Source: Pseudoalteromonas luteoviolacea S2607
GTDB lineage: Bacteria; Pseudomonadota; Gammaproteobacteria; Enterobacterales; Alteromonadaceae
Length of the DNA: 64,000 nt
Direction of reading: 5' to 3'
Assembly (NCBI RefSeq): GCF_001625575.1
Contig: NZ_AUXV01000034.1
Coordinates: forward strand, 62,001 to 126,000
The notes below the pieces were generated by a model that was not told the DNA's origin, did not search any database, and was given only the letters and a program-made list of their open reading frames with translations. Numbering within the stretch: the first letter of the stretch is position 1; each line of letters starts with the position of its first letter. This document shows, in pieces, positions 18,101 to 27,179 of the stretch. Made by a program: the position numbers and the translations under genes.

Positions 18101-21100
18101 TATCTATCTTGCTACAGTTTTGCACCTCACTCAGCGCGCTTTGGGTGAACCCAGTTAACGCTGCAAAGTTTTCTTTGCATGCCAGCAGGTAATCTTGCAC
18201 AGCCATGTTTACATCAATGGGCACCAATACCGCTTGGGTATTGATATAAGCCCCCACGCGGCTTTCCATATTCTTTAACTCAGTCGGGCGGCCAGCAATA
18301 GTTTGCCCAAACAAAGCGTATTGGCTTTGACAACATACGCTCAGCCAGTATGCAAATACACTCTGAATCACATGGTTAGCCGTAAGCCCGAACTTTGCGC
18401 TACAGCGACTAATTTGATTGCACAGTGCTTGCGGCAACTGTAATGTTTGCTCTTTATACTCACCATCGTCCGCCATCGCATCAGCACTCAAATGTTCACT
18501 GAGCAAAGTTGGTTCATCAGCATTATGTAAATAAGATTGCCAAAACTGAATCGCGCTTTGAGGCGTCTCAGTATCCAAGCACGCAATAAAATCTGCATAG
18601 TTATCAAGCCCAATTGGAACATTTCTTCCTTCTAAACGCGCTCGATAGAAACGCAAGATCTCACTGAAAAGTACAGGTACCGACCAACCGTCCATGATCA
18701 TATGATGGTAGGTCCATACAAACCCGCAGCTCTTTTGGCCCATGGGGAGTAAGCGTAATCGCATGCAGGGCGCACTCGTCAATGTAATACCCTGCTGATA
18801 TTCTTGCTCTGCCACTGTATCAAGGTAATTCTTTTGTTCACTGTCAGGGATATCGAGGCTGTCATCAGTGCGCACCGGTAGTACGCCGCTTTCTAACACG
18901 ATCTGAATCGGTTGGCCATCTAAGGTATTGAACGCACTACGTAAGATACTATGCTGTTCAATTGCTCGCTGCCAAGCATAGGCAAATGCCTCACAATCAA
19001 AATCACCTTTGAAAAGCATTCGGCTTTGTTCAAGATAAGGGGGGGTTGCCGACGTACTTAATTGACTTTGAAACCACATTCCTTGCTGTAAATGACTCAA
19101 TGGATAGATATCCGCCACCCCAACATCACTGTACTTTTCGATCAACTGATTAAGCTGACGTTGGGAACAAGCGGGCAGCAGTGGAAAATCACTGGCCGTA
19201 TAGCAGCGGCTTATCATCTCTTCACAGTGAGTTACTATCGCCTCTAATGCCTGCATTAGCGCACCTTTAAACGCTTCAGCTTGTGACATATTCAACTTGG
19301 TCGTATCGTAGTCCATGTTTATCGTCAGACTGCTACCATTAACCGCTGCGGTCAGTTGCATAGCATAATAACTGTGATTATTTGCACTGATCAGCGTACC
19401 ACAGCTTTCCGTTGCATCACCGAGTAACCCATGTTGACTGAGCACGGTATCAAGCTGACCTAAATAGTTGAAAAATATCAGCTGCCTCGTATCTATTTGC
19501 AGCGCATCACGGCACATTTTATCTGGGTGCATGTAGCGCAGAATGCCGTACTCACTGGCTTTTGATTGGTACGAATTCAACGCTTCTTTGGTCGCGCAGA
19601 TGACATCATCTAAACCATTGGAGTTCACAAATACGTGCAGCGGATATATCGCTGTCATCCAGCCAATGGTTTCACTGCCTTTACATGCATCTCGTAGCAA
19701 CTCTCGACCATGCCCTTCCATCATTACCACTTGGGATTGCACTTGATACTGCTGCATCACAGCGAAGTGTAGCGCTGCCAACAACAGTGTCTGAATATCG
19801 GTGTTATAAGGACGATTGGCATGCGTTAGGAGCGACTGTGTTTGAGCGTAAGACAAGCTTAGCTGTAATTGCGCGATTTCCTTACCGGAGCTCGCTGTCG
19901 ATTGGGCAAAAAAGTGTTGCTGATTTGCCGCCTTCACACAATTTAACCAAGTGTTGTTGCTGCCAAATTGTTCAGCATAGTGCTTGAAATGAGTCGCTAT
20001 TTGCTGCAGATTCGCTTGTGCTGAGCGCTCTGGCAACGCTTGGTTATTTACACTCGCTTGCAAACATTGAAGGAGATCTTCTAATAACACCCGCCATGAA
20101 ACACCATCAATAAGTAAATGGTGCGCAACAATCATCAAGCGATTAGACTGCTCACTGGTAGGGGTTTCAATGTGCAATACTCGCAACAGGGGACTGCCAT
20201 CAAAGCGCAATGACTGCTGTACTAAATCGCACTGTATTTGTAACTCGGAATGCCAATTCGTAACATGGCTAATATCCACTGCGTCTGCGACTCGCTGTGG
20301 CTCTATGGTTGACTCAAACCGCAAAGCTCTCGACTGCCGATTGTCATCTATGACCAATCGCAAGCTGTCGTGAAGGCGCGTCAAACCAGCGACAGACTGA
20401 TGTATATGCGCTAACCTGACCGTTTTATCTACTGATACCATGACTGCTTGGTTCCAGTGCTCCGGTACTGAAAATGCTTGCTCAAAAAACCATTGTTGAG
20501 CAGGTAGCGGCTCCAAAAAACCGCTACAAATTATTTGTTGAGTGTTTGGTTCAACAGGTTGCACTGTCGCCGCAAGATGTTCGCTGAGCTTTGCCACATT
20601 GGGATAATTGAATATATCCGAAACACTAAGTTCAACGCCCAAGCTACGCGCTCGGCTCACAAGCTGAATACTGAGAATTGAGTCACCACCAAACGCAAAA
20701 AAGTCGCATTGCGCTGTGAACTCAGCTCTGTTTAGTACATCTCGGTACAACGACAATAATTGGTCTTGTAAAGCAGTTGGAGGAGAATGCGCCACCGACG
20801 ATACGGCTGTGGTTTGCGCTGCACTGTAACTTTCAAAAAGCGCCTGTAGCGCGCGTTTGTCTATTTTGCCATGGGCTGTCAACGGTAAAGCTGCCAGCGC
20901 TATATAGTGGCTTGGAAGCATATAATTAGGTAGCACTTTACCTAGCTGGTCTTGTGCATGCCGAGCACAAAACTGCTCTGGCGTGCCGTGTGACGGCACT
21001 ATAAATGCCACTAATTGCTCGTTGTTGTTCGCATTTAAACACGTCAATACGGTGCACTTTTCTACTTCAGAAACAAGCTGCAATTGCGCTGTTATTTCGT

Positions 21101-24100
21101 CAAGTTCAATCCGATATCCTCGTAATTTCACTTGTTCGTCATTGCGTCCAAGATACGCTAAGCTACCATCTTTGCGTACTCGAACCAGGTCACCACTACG
21201 AAATGCCCGCATCACTTCACCGTCAGGGGCTCGCCAAGTTATAAAACGCTCATCGGTCAATTGCGTGCGATTAAGGTAGCCCAATGCCAACCCTGCCCCC
21301 GAAATATAGAGCTCTCCTATCGCTCCACGTGGTTGTAATTGGCCGTGCTTATCCAGAATGAATAACTGAGTATTATCAATCGGGCCTCCAATGTCAGGCA
21401 TGGCGTCAAATGTGCCATGTACGATACCAGAAGTTGCAACCACAGCTGCTTCTGTAGGGCCGTAGTTATTGACGAGCTTAAAGTCAAAGCGACTAACATC
21501 AATGCTGCTGAGTTTGTCTCCTCCCACCAGTAGGTACGCTAAATCACGAGGGCAAAAAGCCTTATCAGACATCACCGCCATCGCAATGGGCGTTGCCAAA
21601 AAGCAATGTGTAACAGCAAACTCATTCATGCATTGGGTTAGCGCTTGAGCGTCACTGTATGTGGTTTGTGACACAAAGGTCAGCGTGGCGCCTGCACACA
21701 AATACGGCCATACTTCCCAAGTTGCGGCATCAAATGCCACACTGGCTGTCTGTGTTGCAACGCTGTCACTGTCGACTTTGAATACACGTTGATGCCATTG
21801 GCATAGGTTACTTAACCCTTGATGCGGCACCACAACACCTTTTGGTTTCCCCGTGGTTCCTGATGTATAAATTACATAGGCAGGGTGTGACTTTTCTATT
21901 TCTAACACTGGCAAGTTTGGCGTCACAGACTGTGATGCCACCGAGCCATCATCCAATAAAATAAGCTGTTGTGATGATCTAATACACGGCAATAAGGAAC
22001 TTGAAAATGAAGCGTAAGTAATTACACACTTACACCCACTATCTTCAGCGATATGACGTATTCGTGCCTCTGGGTAATTCGGATCTAATGGAACATAACA
22101 TCCGCCTATTCGCATCACCGCAAACATGGCAACAACCCAGTCAATACCAGAAGGTAAGCAAAGCAGCACTTTATCTTCTGTTCGCACACCTGACGTAAGT
22201 AACGTTTGTGCCAAATGTTGTGACGCCGTATCTAGCGCTTGATAACTCATTTCACGGCCATCAACATCAATCAATGCTGTCCGCTGCCAAATTGCCGCAT
22301 CTGAGCGATGTCCAAGGATTTGGGTAACCACGCTCCCAGTTCCAAGCGCTTGTCTAGAACCTTGAATAACGGCCGTTTGCCACCGGCTTTGCTCTGTCAT
22401 TGGCAACATGGATACTTTTTGGTCTGGCGTGGCTAAAACACTTTGTACCAGTGCATCAAATGCCTTTGCCAAGCACTCGATGGTGGCATGTTCAAACAAT
22501 GCTTTGTTGTATACCCAATTGAGTTTTAACCCCGAGTCAGTTTCGCTGCAACTGAGGTCTAACTCAAACTTTGCATTTATCTGGTCTTTCACAGCGGGAG
22601 TAACCTTTAACCCAGCTAATTCCAGCATACTGTCGTCTTTTGGGTCAAAGGCAAAGCTTATCTGAAAAACTTGATGATGACTCAAATCGCGCGGCTGACG
22701 CAGCACATCTACGATTCTTTCAAACGGCATATCTTGGTTTTGGTGGACCGCCAAAATAGCTGATTTTTGTTGCGCGATTAATTCTTGCCACGTCATCTGC
22801 TCATCAAAGCGCATACGTATTGGCAACGTGTTAACAAAAAAACCAACCACATCATCTAGTTGATGTGTAGTTCGCCCTGAAAATGGCGAACCAACCACGA
22901 CGTCTTGGCAATGGCTGAAACGCGCAACACATAGCGAAAATAAACTGTGTAGCCAGATAAAGGCGCTAACCCCCAAGCTTTGACATTGGGCCGTTATTTG
23001 GGCAGCCCGCTGCTCATTCAATAGGTGTATATACTGCCCACCGAGTTGCTCAACTTGCTTTTTGCGTGCTTTGTCGAGCGGCAACTGATGGACAACGGGC
23101 GCATCGGCTAACTGGGTTTGCCAAAACGCACATAACCTTTCATATGCTTGTCCCTGCAGGCTGGTTCTTTGCCAATTCGCATAATCGATATAACTTATTT
23201 TGCTTGTAGATGGGGCGCTAGCGCGAGCTGATTTACCCGCTAGTATGTCCGCATACGCTTGCGTTAGATCCTTCACAATCAGCCGTAACGAATGAGCATC
23301 ACAGGCAATATGATGAATATTAATCAACAACTTATAATGAAGTGGAGAGGCTTTTAACAAATACACCCGAACCATGAGATCTTGGTCTAGTTCAAAACTC
23401 TTTTGGCTGTCATCTCTTTGCATTTTAAGCCAAGCCAACTCCACTTCTGAGGTACTTGCACCATTCATATCGAGTACATTTATGGGCATTTGCTGTATGG
23501 GGAGCACTTGCTGTACCACCTCTTTGTGTGCCGACTCTTTATAAACTGTACGTAAAACCTCATGGCGATTAACGACTTGAAGCCAAGCCCGCTCTAACGC
23601 CTGGCAATCGAGCCGCCCTTCGATTTCGAATAATAGTGGTACATGGTATAGCGCTGTATCTTGTTGTGGGGCTTTAATGGCATCCAAAGTCCAGAGCCGC
23701 TGCTGAGCATATGACAATTGCGCTCTTTGAGTGTCTGAAGATTTTGGAATCTCGACAGCTTCCACAACATCCGTTTGTAACTTGGCTTGTGCAATCCACT
23801 GTGCGAGCGACACGACACTAGGAAACTGGAAGATATCCTTCAATGAAACAGATACTTGTTCTTTCGACTGTAGAAAATTCATCAGTTCTACAGCTAATAA
23901 GGAGTGACCACCTAAACTAAAAAAGTCATCTTGTCGGCCCACCTGTTGGCACTTTAAAACCTGTTTAAATGCATTGGCGACAAGATACTCAAGGTCACTC
24001 TTTGGCGCTTCGAAGGTGGTGGTTAGCGAATCATACTCAACGAGTTTAAGTAATTGCTGTTTATCTACTTTACCGTTGCCTGTTAGCGGGATCTTTGCCA

Positions 24101-27100
24101 CACGGGTTACGCTACGAGGAAGCATAAAATCAGGTAAAGTCGTTTTAAGAAATTGCTTTAACTCTTGTGTCATATTTTGAAATTGAGCGCTCTGCTGTTC
24201 TGTCACAAAAGCTTCGATCGTCGCGCCTTGTTGCGCTTTGGTGTTTAAAAGTACGACCGCTTCTTGTATCCAGTCATGTCGCCTCAGCTGATTTTCAATT
24301 TCGCCCAATTCAATACGATAGCCACGTACTTTAACTTGATCGTCGATGCGCCCAACGTAAGTCATTTCTCCATTGGGTAACATCCTCACTAAATCACCTG
24401 AGCGATATAGGCGTTCACAATGCTGAGCAGATAAACTTGCCTCAAAAAAACGAGTGCTATTTAGCTCTGGTCGCTGCCAGTAACCTCGCCCAACACCTTC
24501 ACCGCCTACATAAAGCTCACCAATAGCCCCTTGAGGAAGCAACTGTTGGTTACTGTCCAAAACATAACAAGTGGTTGTTGGAATAGGCTGACCAATATTA
24601 CTCGACCCCAATGCTAAATCTTTCTGGTTCAAGCGCTTGAATGTCACATGTACGGTGGTCTCAGTAATACCATACATATTGATCAGCTGACAATTAGGCA
24701 GCATTGCGTTCCACGGCTTAACTTTATTAGGTTGCAGTGCCTCACCGCCAAAAATGACATAGCGCACCGCTGGGGATATCGCGGATTGAGACTGCAAAGA
24801 TTGTATACAAGACTGCAGCACGTAGAATGCGCTCGGGGTTTGATTTAAAACCGTTACTTGCTCAGATAATAACAACTGCGCAAATGCGGTCGTGTCTTTA
24901 TATACGTCTTGCTTAACCATCACCAGCTTACCGCCAAACAATAAAGCGCCGTACATCTCCCAAACCGAGAAATCAAAACAAAATGAGTGAAACATGGTCC
25001 ACACATCTTGCTCATTAAAGTCAAACAAACTGGGCTCGGGGTGCAATAAACGCACAACATGGCGGTGCTCGATTTGAACCCCTTTCGGCTTACCTGTGGT
25101 GCCGGATGTATAAATCATATAGGCAAGCTGCTGCGGGCGGATAGGGACTGGCTGAAAAAGCGGATGCGATGGCATTGAGAGCAAGCTTTCTACACTTACG
25201 CATGCCACTTCAAAGTGTGCAAATAAGTCCTGTGTATGCCTATCACATACCAATAATTCACTGCCAACATCACTGACAATATATTCTATCCGCTCAACCG
25301 GGTAATTGGGATCGATAGGCACATACGCGCCTCCCGCTTTAAGAATGGCCAATAAGGTCACGACCATGTCTACGCCACGAGATAAGCTCACTGGCACCAA
25401 TTGCTCAGGCATTAAGCCATGCGCTTGCAGCCCACCAGCTAATTTATCAACCCGTTGACTGAGCTGTGCATAACTCAATGTCGATTCTGTATCCGTGAGT
25501 GCAATTCTATTTGAAAATTTATCTACCTGCTGCTCGAACAGTGACACAATGCTCGCCTGCTGGGGCCAGTGTGCTTGTTGGGAGTGAGCCCGCACTAACA
25601 TCGCTTGTTTTTGTACTTCATTGAGCAATGGAAGCTGACCAACAGAAGTATGCGGCGCAGCCACAATGCCGCTTAACATAACTTCAAAACTCTGAGCCCA
25701 ATGTGCAATGGTCTCTCGCTCATATAAATTGCGGTCATATTTCCAGTTCAACACTAACTCGTCATCTTGATGTTGAACATGTAACTCTAAGTCACATTTT
25801 ACCGCGATGGGATCAGTATCTTTTGATGATGACTCGACAACCTCTAAACCCGGTAAACACAACTTTGTCTCTTGTCCTTGGGTCAGGGAAAACAAAATTT
25901 GGACAACGGGGTGATGGCTTAAATCACGGCTATCCGACGCCAGTTCAACCACTCTATCAAATGGTAAACTGCGATATTCTAACGCCTCTAGAATGCGGGC
26001 TTGTTGAGCGGATTGCCACTGGGAAAACGCTTGTTGCGGGTCTATCTTGGCCTCGATAATCAGCGTATTGACAAACAAACCTATCAGCTGTTCAAGTTGT
26101 GGATGATCTCGCCCCAAAACAGGCGTACCGATAAGCACTCTAGATTGCTGATTAATACGGCCAATAAACAACATAAATGCACTCATAAACCACATAAACA
26201 GAGAGTTTTGTTGTGATGCCGAAAGTGATATTAGCGCGCGGCTTAGCGATACCGATAATACTTGCGTAAAACGAGCCCCTTGTTCAGTTTGAAGTGCGGC
26301 TCTGGGCTTATCTGTAGGTAGCGATTGTAAGGGTGATTTGTCTTCTAAAATACGTTTAAAATAATCGATATGGCGTTCGAAATAAGCCTCATTGAAATGC
26401 GCTTTTTGCCACTGTGCATAATCACTAAACTGACAAGCTAGTGGCGGTAAAGACACTGCTTCTTGGTGAACTAACGCACCATAAAAATGGGCAACTTCTT
26501 TGACCAAATTCGCCATAGAGGCACCATCTGACACAATGTGGTGCATGTTAAAAGCCAACCAGTGCTGATCATTATCTGAAACCAATAAAACACGGATTAA
26601 AACGTCTTTTGACAAATCAAATGCTAACGCTTGAAAGTGCTCTAACCGTGCGCGAATGTCTGCACTTTTCTCATCGCCTAAATGACCAGCATCAAAGAAC
26701 TCAAACGGTGTTTCAAACTCGGACTGCACTTTTATGTACGGGCGGCCTTGAGAACCGCTGTCTGCATGAAATGTACTGCGTAAACTCTCATGACGCGCTA
26801 TCACCAAACGCACAGCTTGTCTAAATGCACTGACATCGATCAGGCCACGTAAATGAAACTCAGCAGGCATGTAATACTGGCGACTGCCTTGCAATTGTTC
26901 AATGAACCACAGTCCTTCTTGTGCATAGCTAAGCGGTAAATACTTTGTCGCTGTCGCTTTAGGTATATCAACCAATGTTGCGTTGCTTCCTTCGCGGCTT
27001 TGCAGCGCAAAGTAGCGAAGCAGTTGTGGCTTTTTCGCCACAACACGTTGTTTTAATGACGCCGGAAACTCGTTTTTTTGCCGAAACGCCAAACGTCCGT

Positions 27101-27179
27101 CTTTTGCGTATAGAGTGACGCCTGCATCCAGAGCTTCGGCAATGAGCGACTCAATTTCTTGCAATTCAACACTGTTCAC
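15120..27179 (-). CDS. NRPS, three modules plus epimerase and thioesterase (Thr, D-Leu, unclear)
   Basis: The terminating synthetase, 4019 residues, starts at a GTG whose GTGA overlaps the stop of the preceding NRPS gene. Order with key residues: TubC-like docking domain 1-60; C (HHIVSDG, His214); A (pocket read as DFWNIGMVHK: Thr); PCP (Ser1093); C (His1290, HHIACDA, so Ala replaces the usual Gly); A (pocket DAWFLGNVVK: Leu); PCP (GGDSI, Ser2167, the epimerase-coupled form); E (HHLLIDG His2354, EGHGRE, FNYLGQ); C of the D-donor type (HHMIMDG, His2826); A (pocket read as DVESTGAISK, no clear match, E239 and S278 hint at a basic residue such as Lys or Orn); PCP (Ser3704); thioesterase (GHSFG, Ser3837; late GDHLS His). 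It should add residues five to seven and release the product, by cyclisation or hydrolysis. No frameshift is seen. Confidence 0.97.
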   Translation of the reverse strand: MNSVELQEIESLIAEALDAGVTLYAKDGRLAFRQKNEFPASLKQRVVAKKPQLLRYFALQSREGSNATLVDIPKATATKYLPLSYAQEGLWFIEQLQGSRQYYMPAEFHLRGLIDVSAFRQAVRLVIARHESLRSTFHADSGSQGRPYIKVQSEFETPFEFFDAGHLGDEKSADIRARLEHFQALAFDLSKDVLIRVLLVSDNDQHWLAFNMHHIVSDGASMANLVKEVAHFYGALVHQEAVSLPPLACQFSDYAQWQKAHFNEAYFERHIDYFKRILEDKSPLQSLPTDKPRAALQTEQGARFTQVLSVSLSRALISLSASQQNSLFMWFMSAFMLFIGRINQQSRVLIGTPVLGRDHPQLEQLIGLFVNTLIIEAKIDPQQAFSQWQSAQQARILEALEYRSLPFDRVVELASDSRDLSHHPVVQILFSLTQGQETKLCLPGLEVVESSSKDTDPIAVKCDLELHVQHQDDELVLNWKYDRNLYERETIAHWAQSFEVMLSGIVAAPHTSVGQLPLLNEVQKQAMLVRAHSQQAHWPQQASIVSLFEQQVDKFSNRIALTDTESTLSYAQLSQRVDKLAGGLQAHGLMPEQLVPVSLSRGVDMVVTLLAILKAGGAYVPIDPNYPVERIEYIVSDVGSELLVCDRHTQDLFAHFEVACVSVESLLSMPSHPLFQPVPIRPQQLAYMIYTSGTTGKPKGVQIEHRHVVRLLHPEPSLFDFNEQDVWTMFHSFCFDFSVWEMYGALLFGGKLVMVKQDVYKDTTAFAQLLLSEQVTVLNQTPSAFYVLQSCIQSLQSQSAISPAVRYVIFGGEALQPNKVKPWNAMLPNCQLINMYGITETTVHVTFKRLNQKDLALGSSNIGQPIPTTTCYVLDSNQQLLPQGAIGELYVGGEGVGRGYWQRPELNSTRFFEASLSAQHCERLYRSGDLVRMLPNGEMTYVGRIDDQVKVRGYRIELGEIENQLRRHDWIQEAVVLLNTKAQQGATIEAFVTEQQSAQFQNMTQELKQFLKTTLPDFMLPRSVTRVAKIPLTGNGKVDKQQLLKLVEYDSLTTTFEAPKSDLEYLVANAFKQVLKCQQVGRQDDFFSLGGHSLLAVELMNFLQSKEQVSVSLKDIFQFPSVVSLAQWIAQAKLQTDVVEAVEIPKSSDTQRAQLSYAQQRLWTLDAIKAPQQDTALYHVPLLFEIEGRLDCQALERAWLQVVNRHEVLRTVYKESAHKEVVQQVLPIQQMPINVLDMNGASTSEVELAWLKMQRDDSQKSFELDQDLMVRVYLLKASPLHYKLLINIHHIACDAHSLRLIVKDLTQAYADILAGKSARASAPSTSKISYIDYANWQRTSLQGQAYERLCAFWQTQLADAPVVHQLPLDKARKKQVEQLGGQYIHLLNEQRAAQITAQCQSLGVSAFIWLHSLFSLCVARFSHCQDVVVGSPFSGRTTHQLDDVVGFFVNTLPIRMRFDEQMTWQELIAQQKSAILAVHQNQDMPFERIVDVLRQPRDLSHHQVFQISFAFDPKDDSMLELAGLKVTPAVKDQINAKFELDLSCSETDSGLKLNWVYNKALFEHATIECLAKAFDALVQSVLATPDQKVSMLPMTEQSRWQTAVIQGSRQALGTGSVVTQILGHRSDAAIWQRTALIDVDGREMSYQALDTASQHLAQTLLTSGVRTEDKVLLCLPSGIDWVVAMFAVMRIGGCYVPLDPNYPEARIRHIAEDSGCKCVITYASFSSSLLPCIRSSQQLILLDDGSVASQSVTPNLPVLEIEKSHPAYVIYTSGTTGKPKGVVVPHQGLSNLCQWHQRVFKVDSDSVATQTASVAFDAATWEVWPYLCAGATLTFVSQTTYSDAQALTQCMNEFAVTHCFLATPIAMAVMSDKAFCPRDLAYLLVGGDKLSSIDVSRFDFKLVNNYGPTEAAVVATSGIVHGTFDAMPDIGGPIDNTQLFILDKHGQLQPRGAIGELYISGAGLALGYLNRTQLTDERFITWRAPDGEVMRAFRSGDLVRVRKDGSLAYLGRNDEQVKLRGYRIELDEITAQLQLVSEVEKCTVLTCLNANNNEQLVAFIVPSHGTPEQFCARHAQDQLGKVLPNYMLPSHYIALAALPLTAHGKIDKRALQALFESYSAAQTTAVSSVAHSPPTALQDQLLSLYRDVLNRAEFTAQCDFFAFGGDSILSIQLVSRARSLGVELSVSDIFNYPNVAKLSEHLAATVQPVEPNTQQIICSGFLEPLPAQQWFFEQAFSVPEHWNQAVMVSVDKTVRLAHIHQSVAGLTRLHDSLRLVIDDNRQSRALRFESTIEPQRVADAVDISHVTNWHSELQIQCDLVQQSLRFDGSPLLRVLHIETPTSEQSNRLMIVAHHLLIDGVSWRVLLEDLLQCLQASVNNQALPERSAQANLQQIATHFKHYAEQFGSNNTWLNCVKAANQQHFFAQSTASSGKEIAQLQLSLSYAQTQSLLTHANRPYNTDIQTLLLAALHFAVMQQYQVQSQVVMMEGHGRELLRDACKGSETIGWMTAIYPLHVFVNSNGLDDVICATKEALNSYQSKASEYGILRYMHPDKMCRDALQIDTRQLIFFNYLGQLDTVLSQHGLLGDATESCGTLISANNHSYYAMQLTAAVNGSSLTINMDYDTTKLNMSQAEAFKGALMQALEAIVTHCEEMISRCYTASDFPLLPACSQRQLNQLIEKYSDVGVADIYPLSHLQQGMWFQSQLSTSATPPYLEQSRMLFKGDFDCEAFAYAWQRAIEQHSILRSAFNTLDGQPIQIVLESGVLPVRTDDSLDIPDSEQKNYLDTVAEQEYQQGITLTSAPCMRLRLLPMGQKSCGFVWTYHHMIMDGWSVPVLFSEILRFYRARLEGRNVPIGLDNYADFIACLDTETPQSAIQFWQSYLHNADEPTLLSEHLSADAMADDGEYKEQTLQLPQALCNQISRCSAKFGLTANHVIQSVFAYWLSVCCQSQYALFGQTIAGRPTELKNMESRVGAYINTQAVLVPIDVNMAVQDYLLACKENFAALTGFTQSALSEVQNCSKIDNGRDLFDVLYVFENFPQSPLGEQAQMPFEVAYRHEKDQTHYPLTLVVSGKEVLSLTACYQSHLLSDASATHFLAMLALLLEEVCKAPQQKLNQLPHVLPNERGADKSLLVPAAKIEVSGEKTEGSMPTHCSIAKVFEKVAARYEHDDAVVFYDGAAKAPTQRLSYGALNKKADQLAMWLSAQFASLSTQPIVGICIAPSADLIISILAVLKAGGAYLPITPSLPEARKRLIADNANAALILADKPIWQNEQASCETYMLSDIESRQQSALTCMDAVSSPSDLCYVIYTSGTTGVPKGVMVEQKSVLNYVGFLSRQYKISNRDNYLQFASFSFDVFAEEVFCSLLNGATLVMSEQSRLLDVQMLSALSYLADLTLMSLPTAYWHQLSATSLKLNPQLRVITVGGEQMQVSALRAWQNQQGERIRLINAYGPTETTISTTLQDVTAFKGNDIAIGRAVEGVKLHILDSNLKPLPDYVTGELYVSGEALARGYLGDAEKTARAFITDPDTGLRLYKTGDKVRLNSQHELVYIGRKDNQVKVRGYRIELAEVERQLLALEGVCQCAVVVRQDTSNHTQLVAFVELSGQHVSTNELLIQLKTQLPSYMVPHLIVSVEHLPQTTNGKLDRKALAQQALQQRAEQATYLAPTSVLQKSLARQFEALLKVEQVGLDDDFFLLGGHSLLVMRLVAEIELHLNISVPLATVIQNPSVGALASYIEEQRAAQRQSETQLRTLMCLQEGESGFTPVVLIAGAGGMLMAFQRLVEELDSRIPVYGLQPDEIADEPAVIGSVASTAAHYLQAMQAIQPVHLIGHSFGSFIGYEMARQATRGEIRSLTVIDTPLPTQPMHSVDEAQISQFMLDNLCEFFHLTPRQNEIAHYIQMAESTKLTILAEWLEQAGIYFSEAQLERFYQTYRAQLLAKVNVNAPLSKLPITVIKASKTAVFEGREIGLDMGWRRVVKDIKALEIDGDHLSILQNQEALNHLVVEIESNYILHK

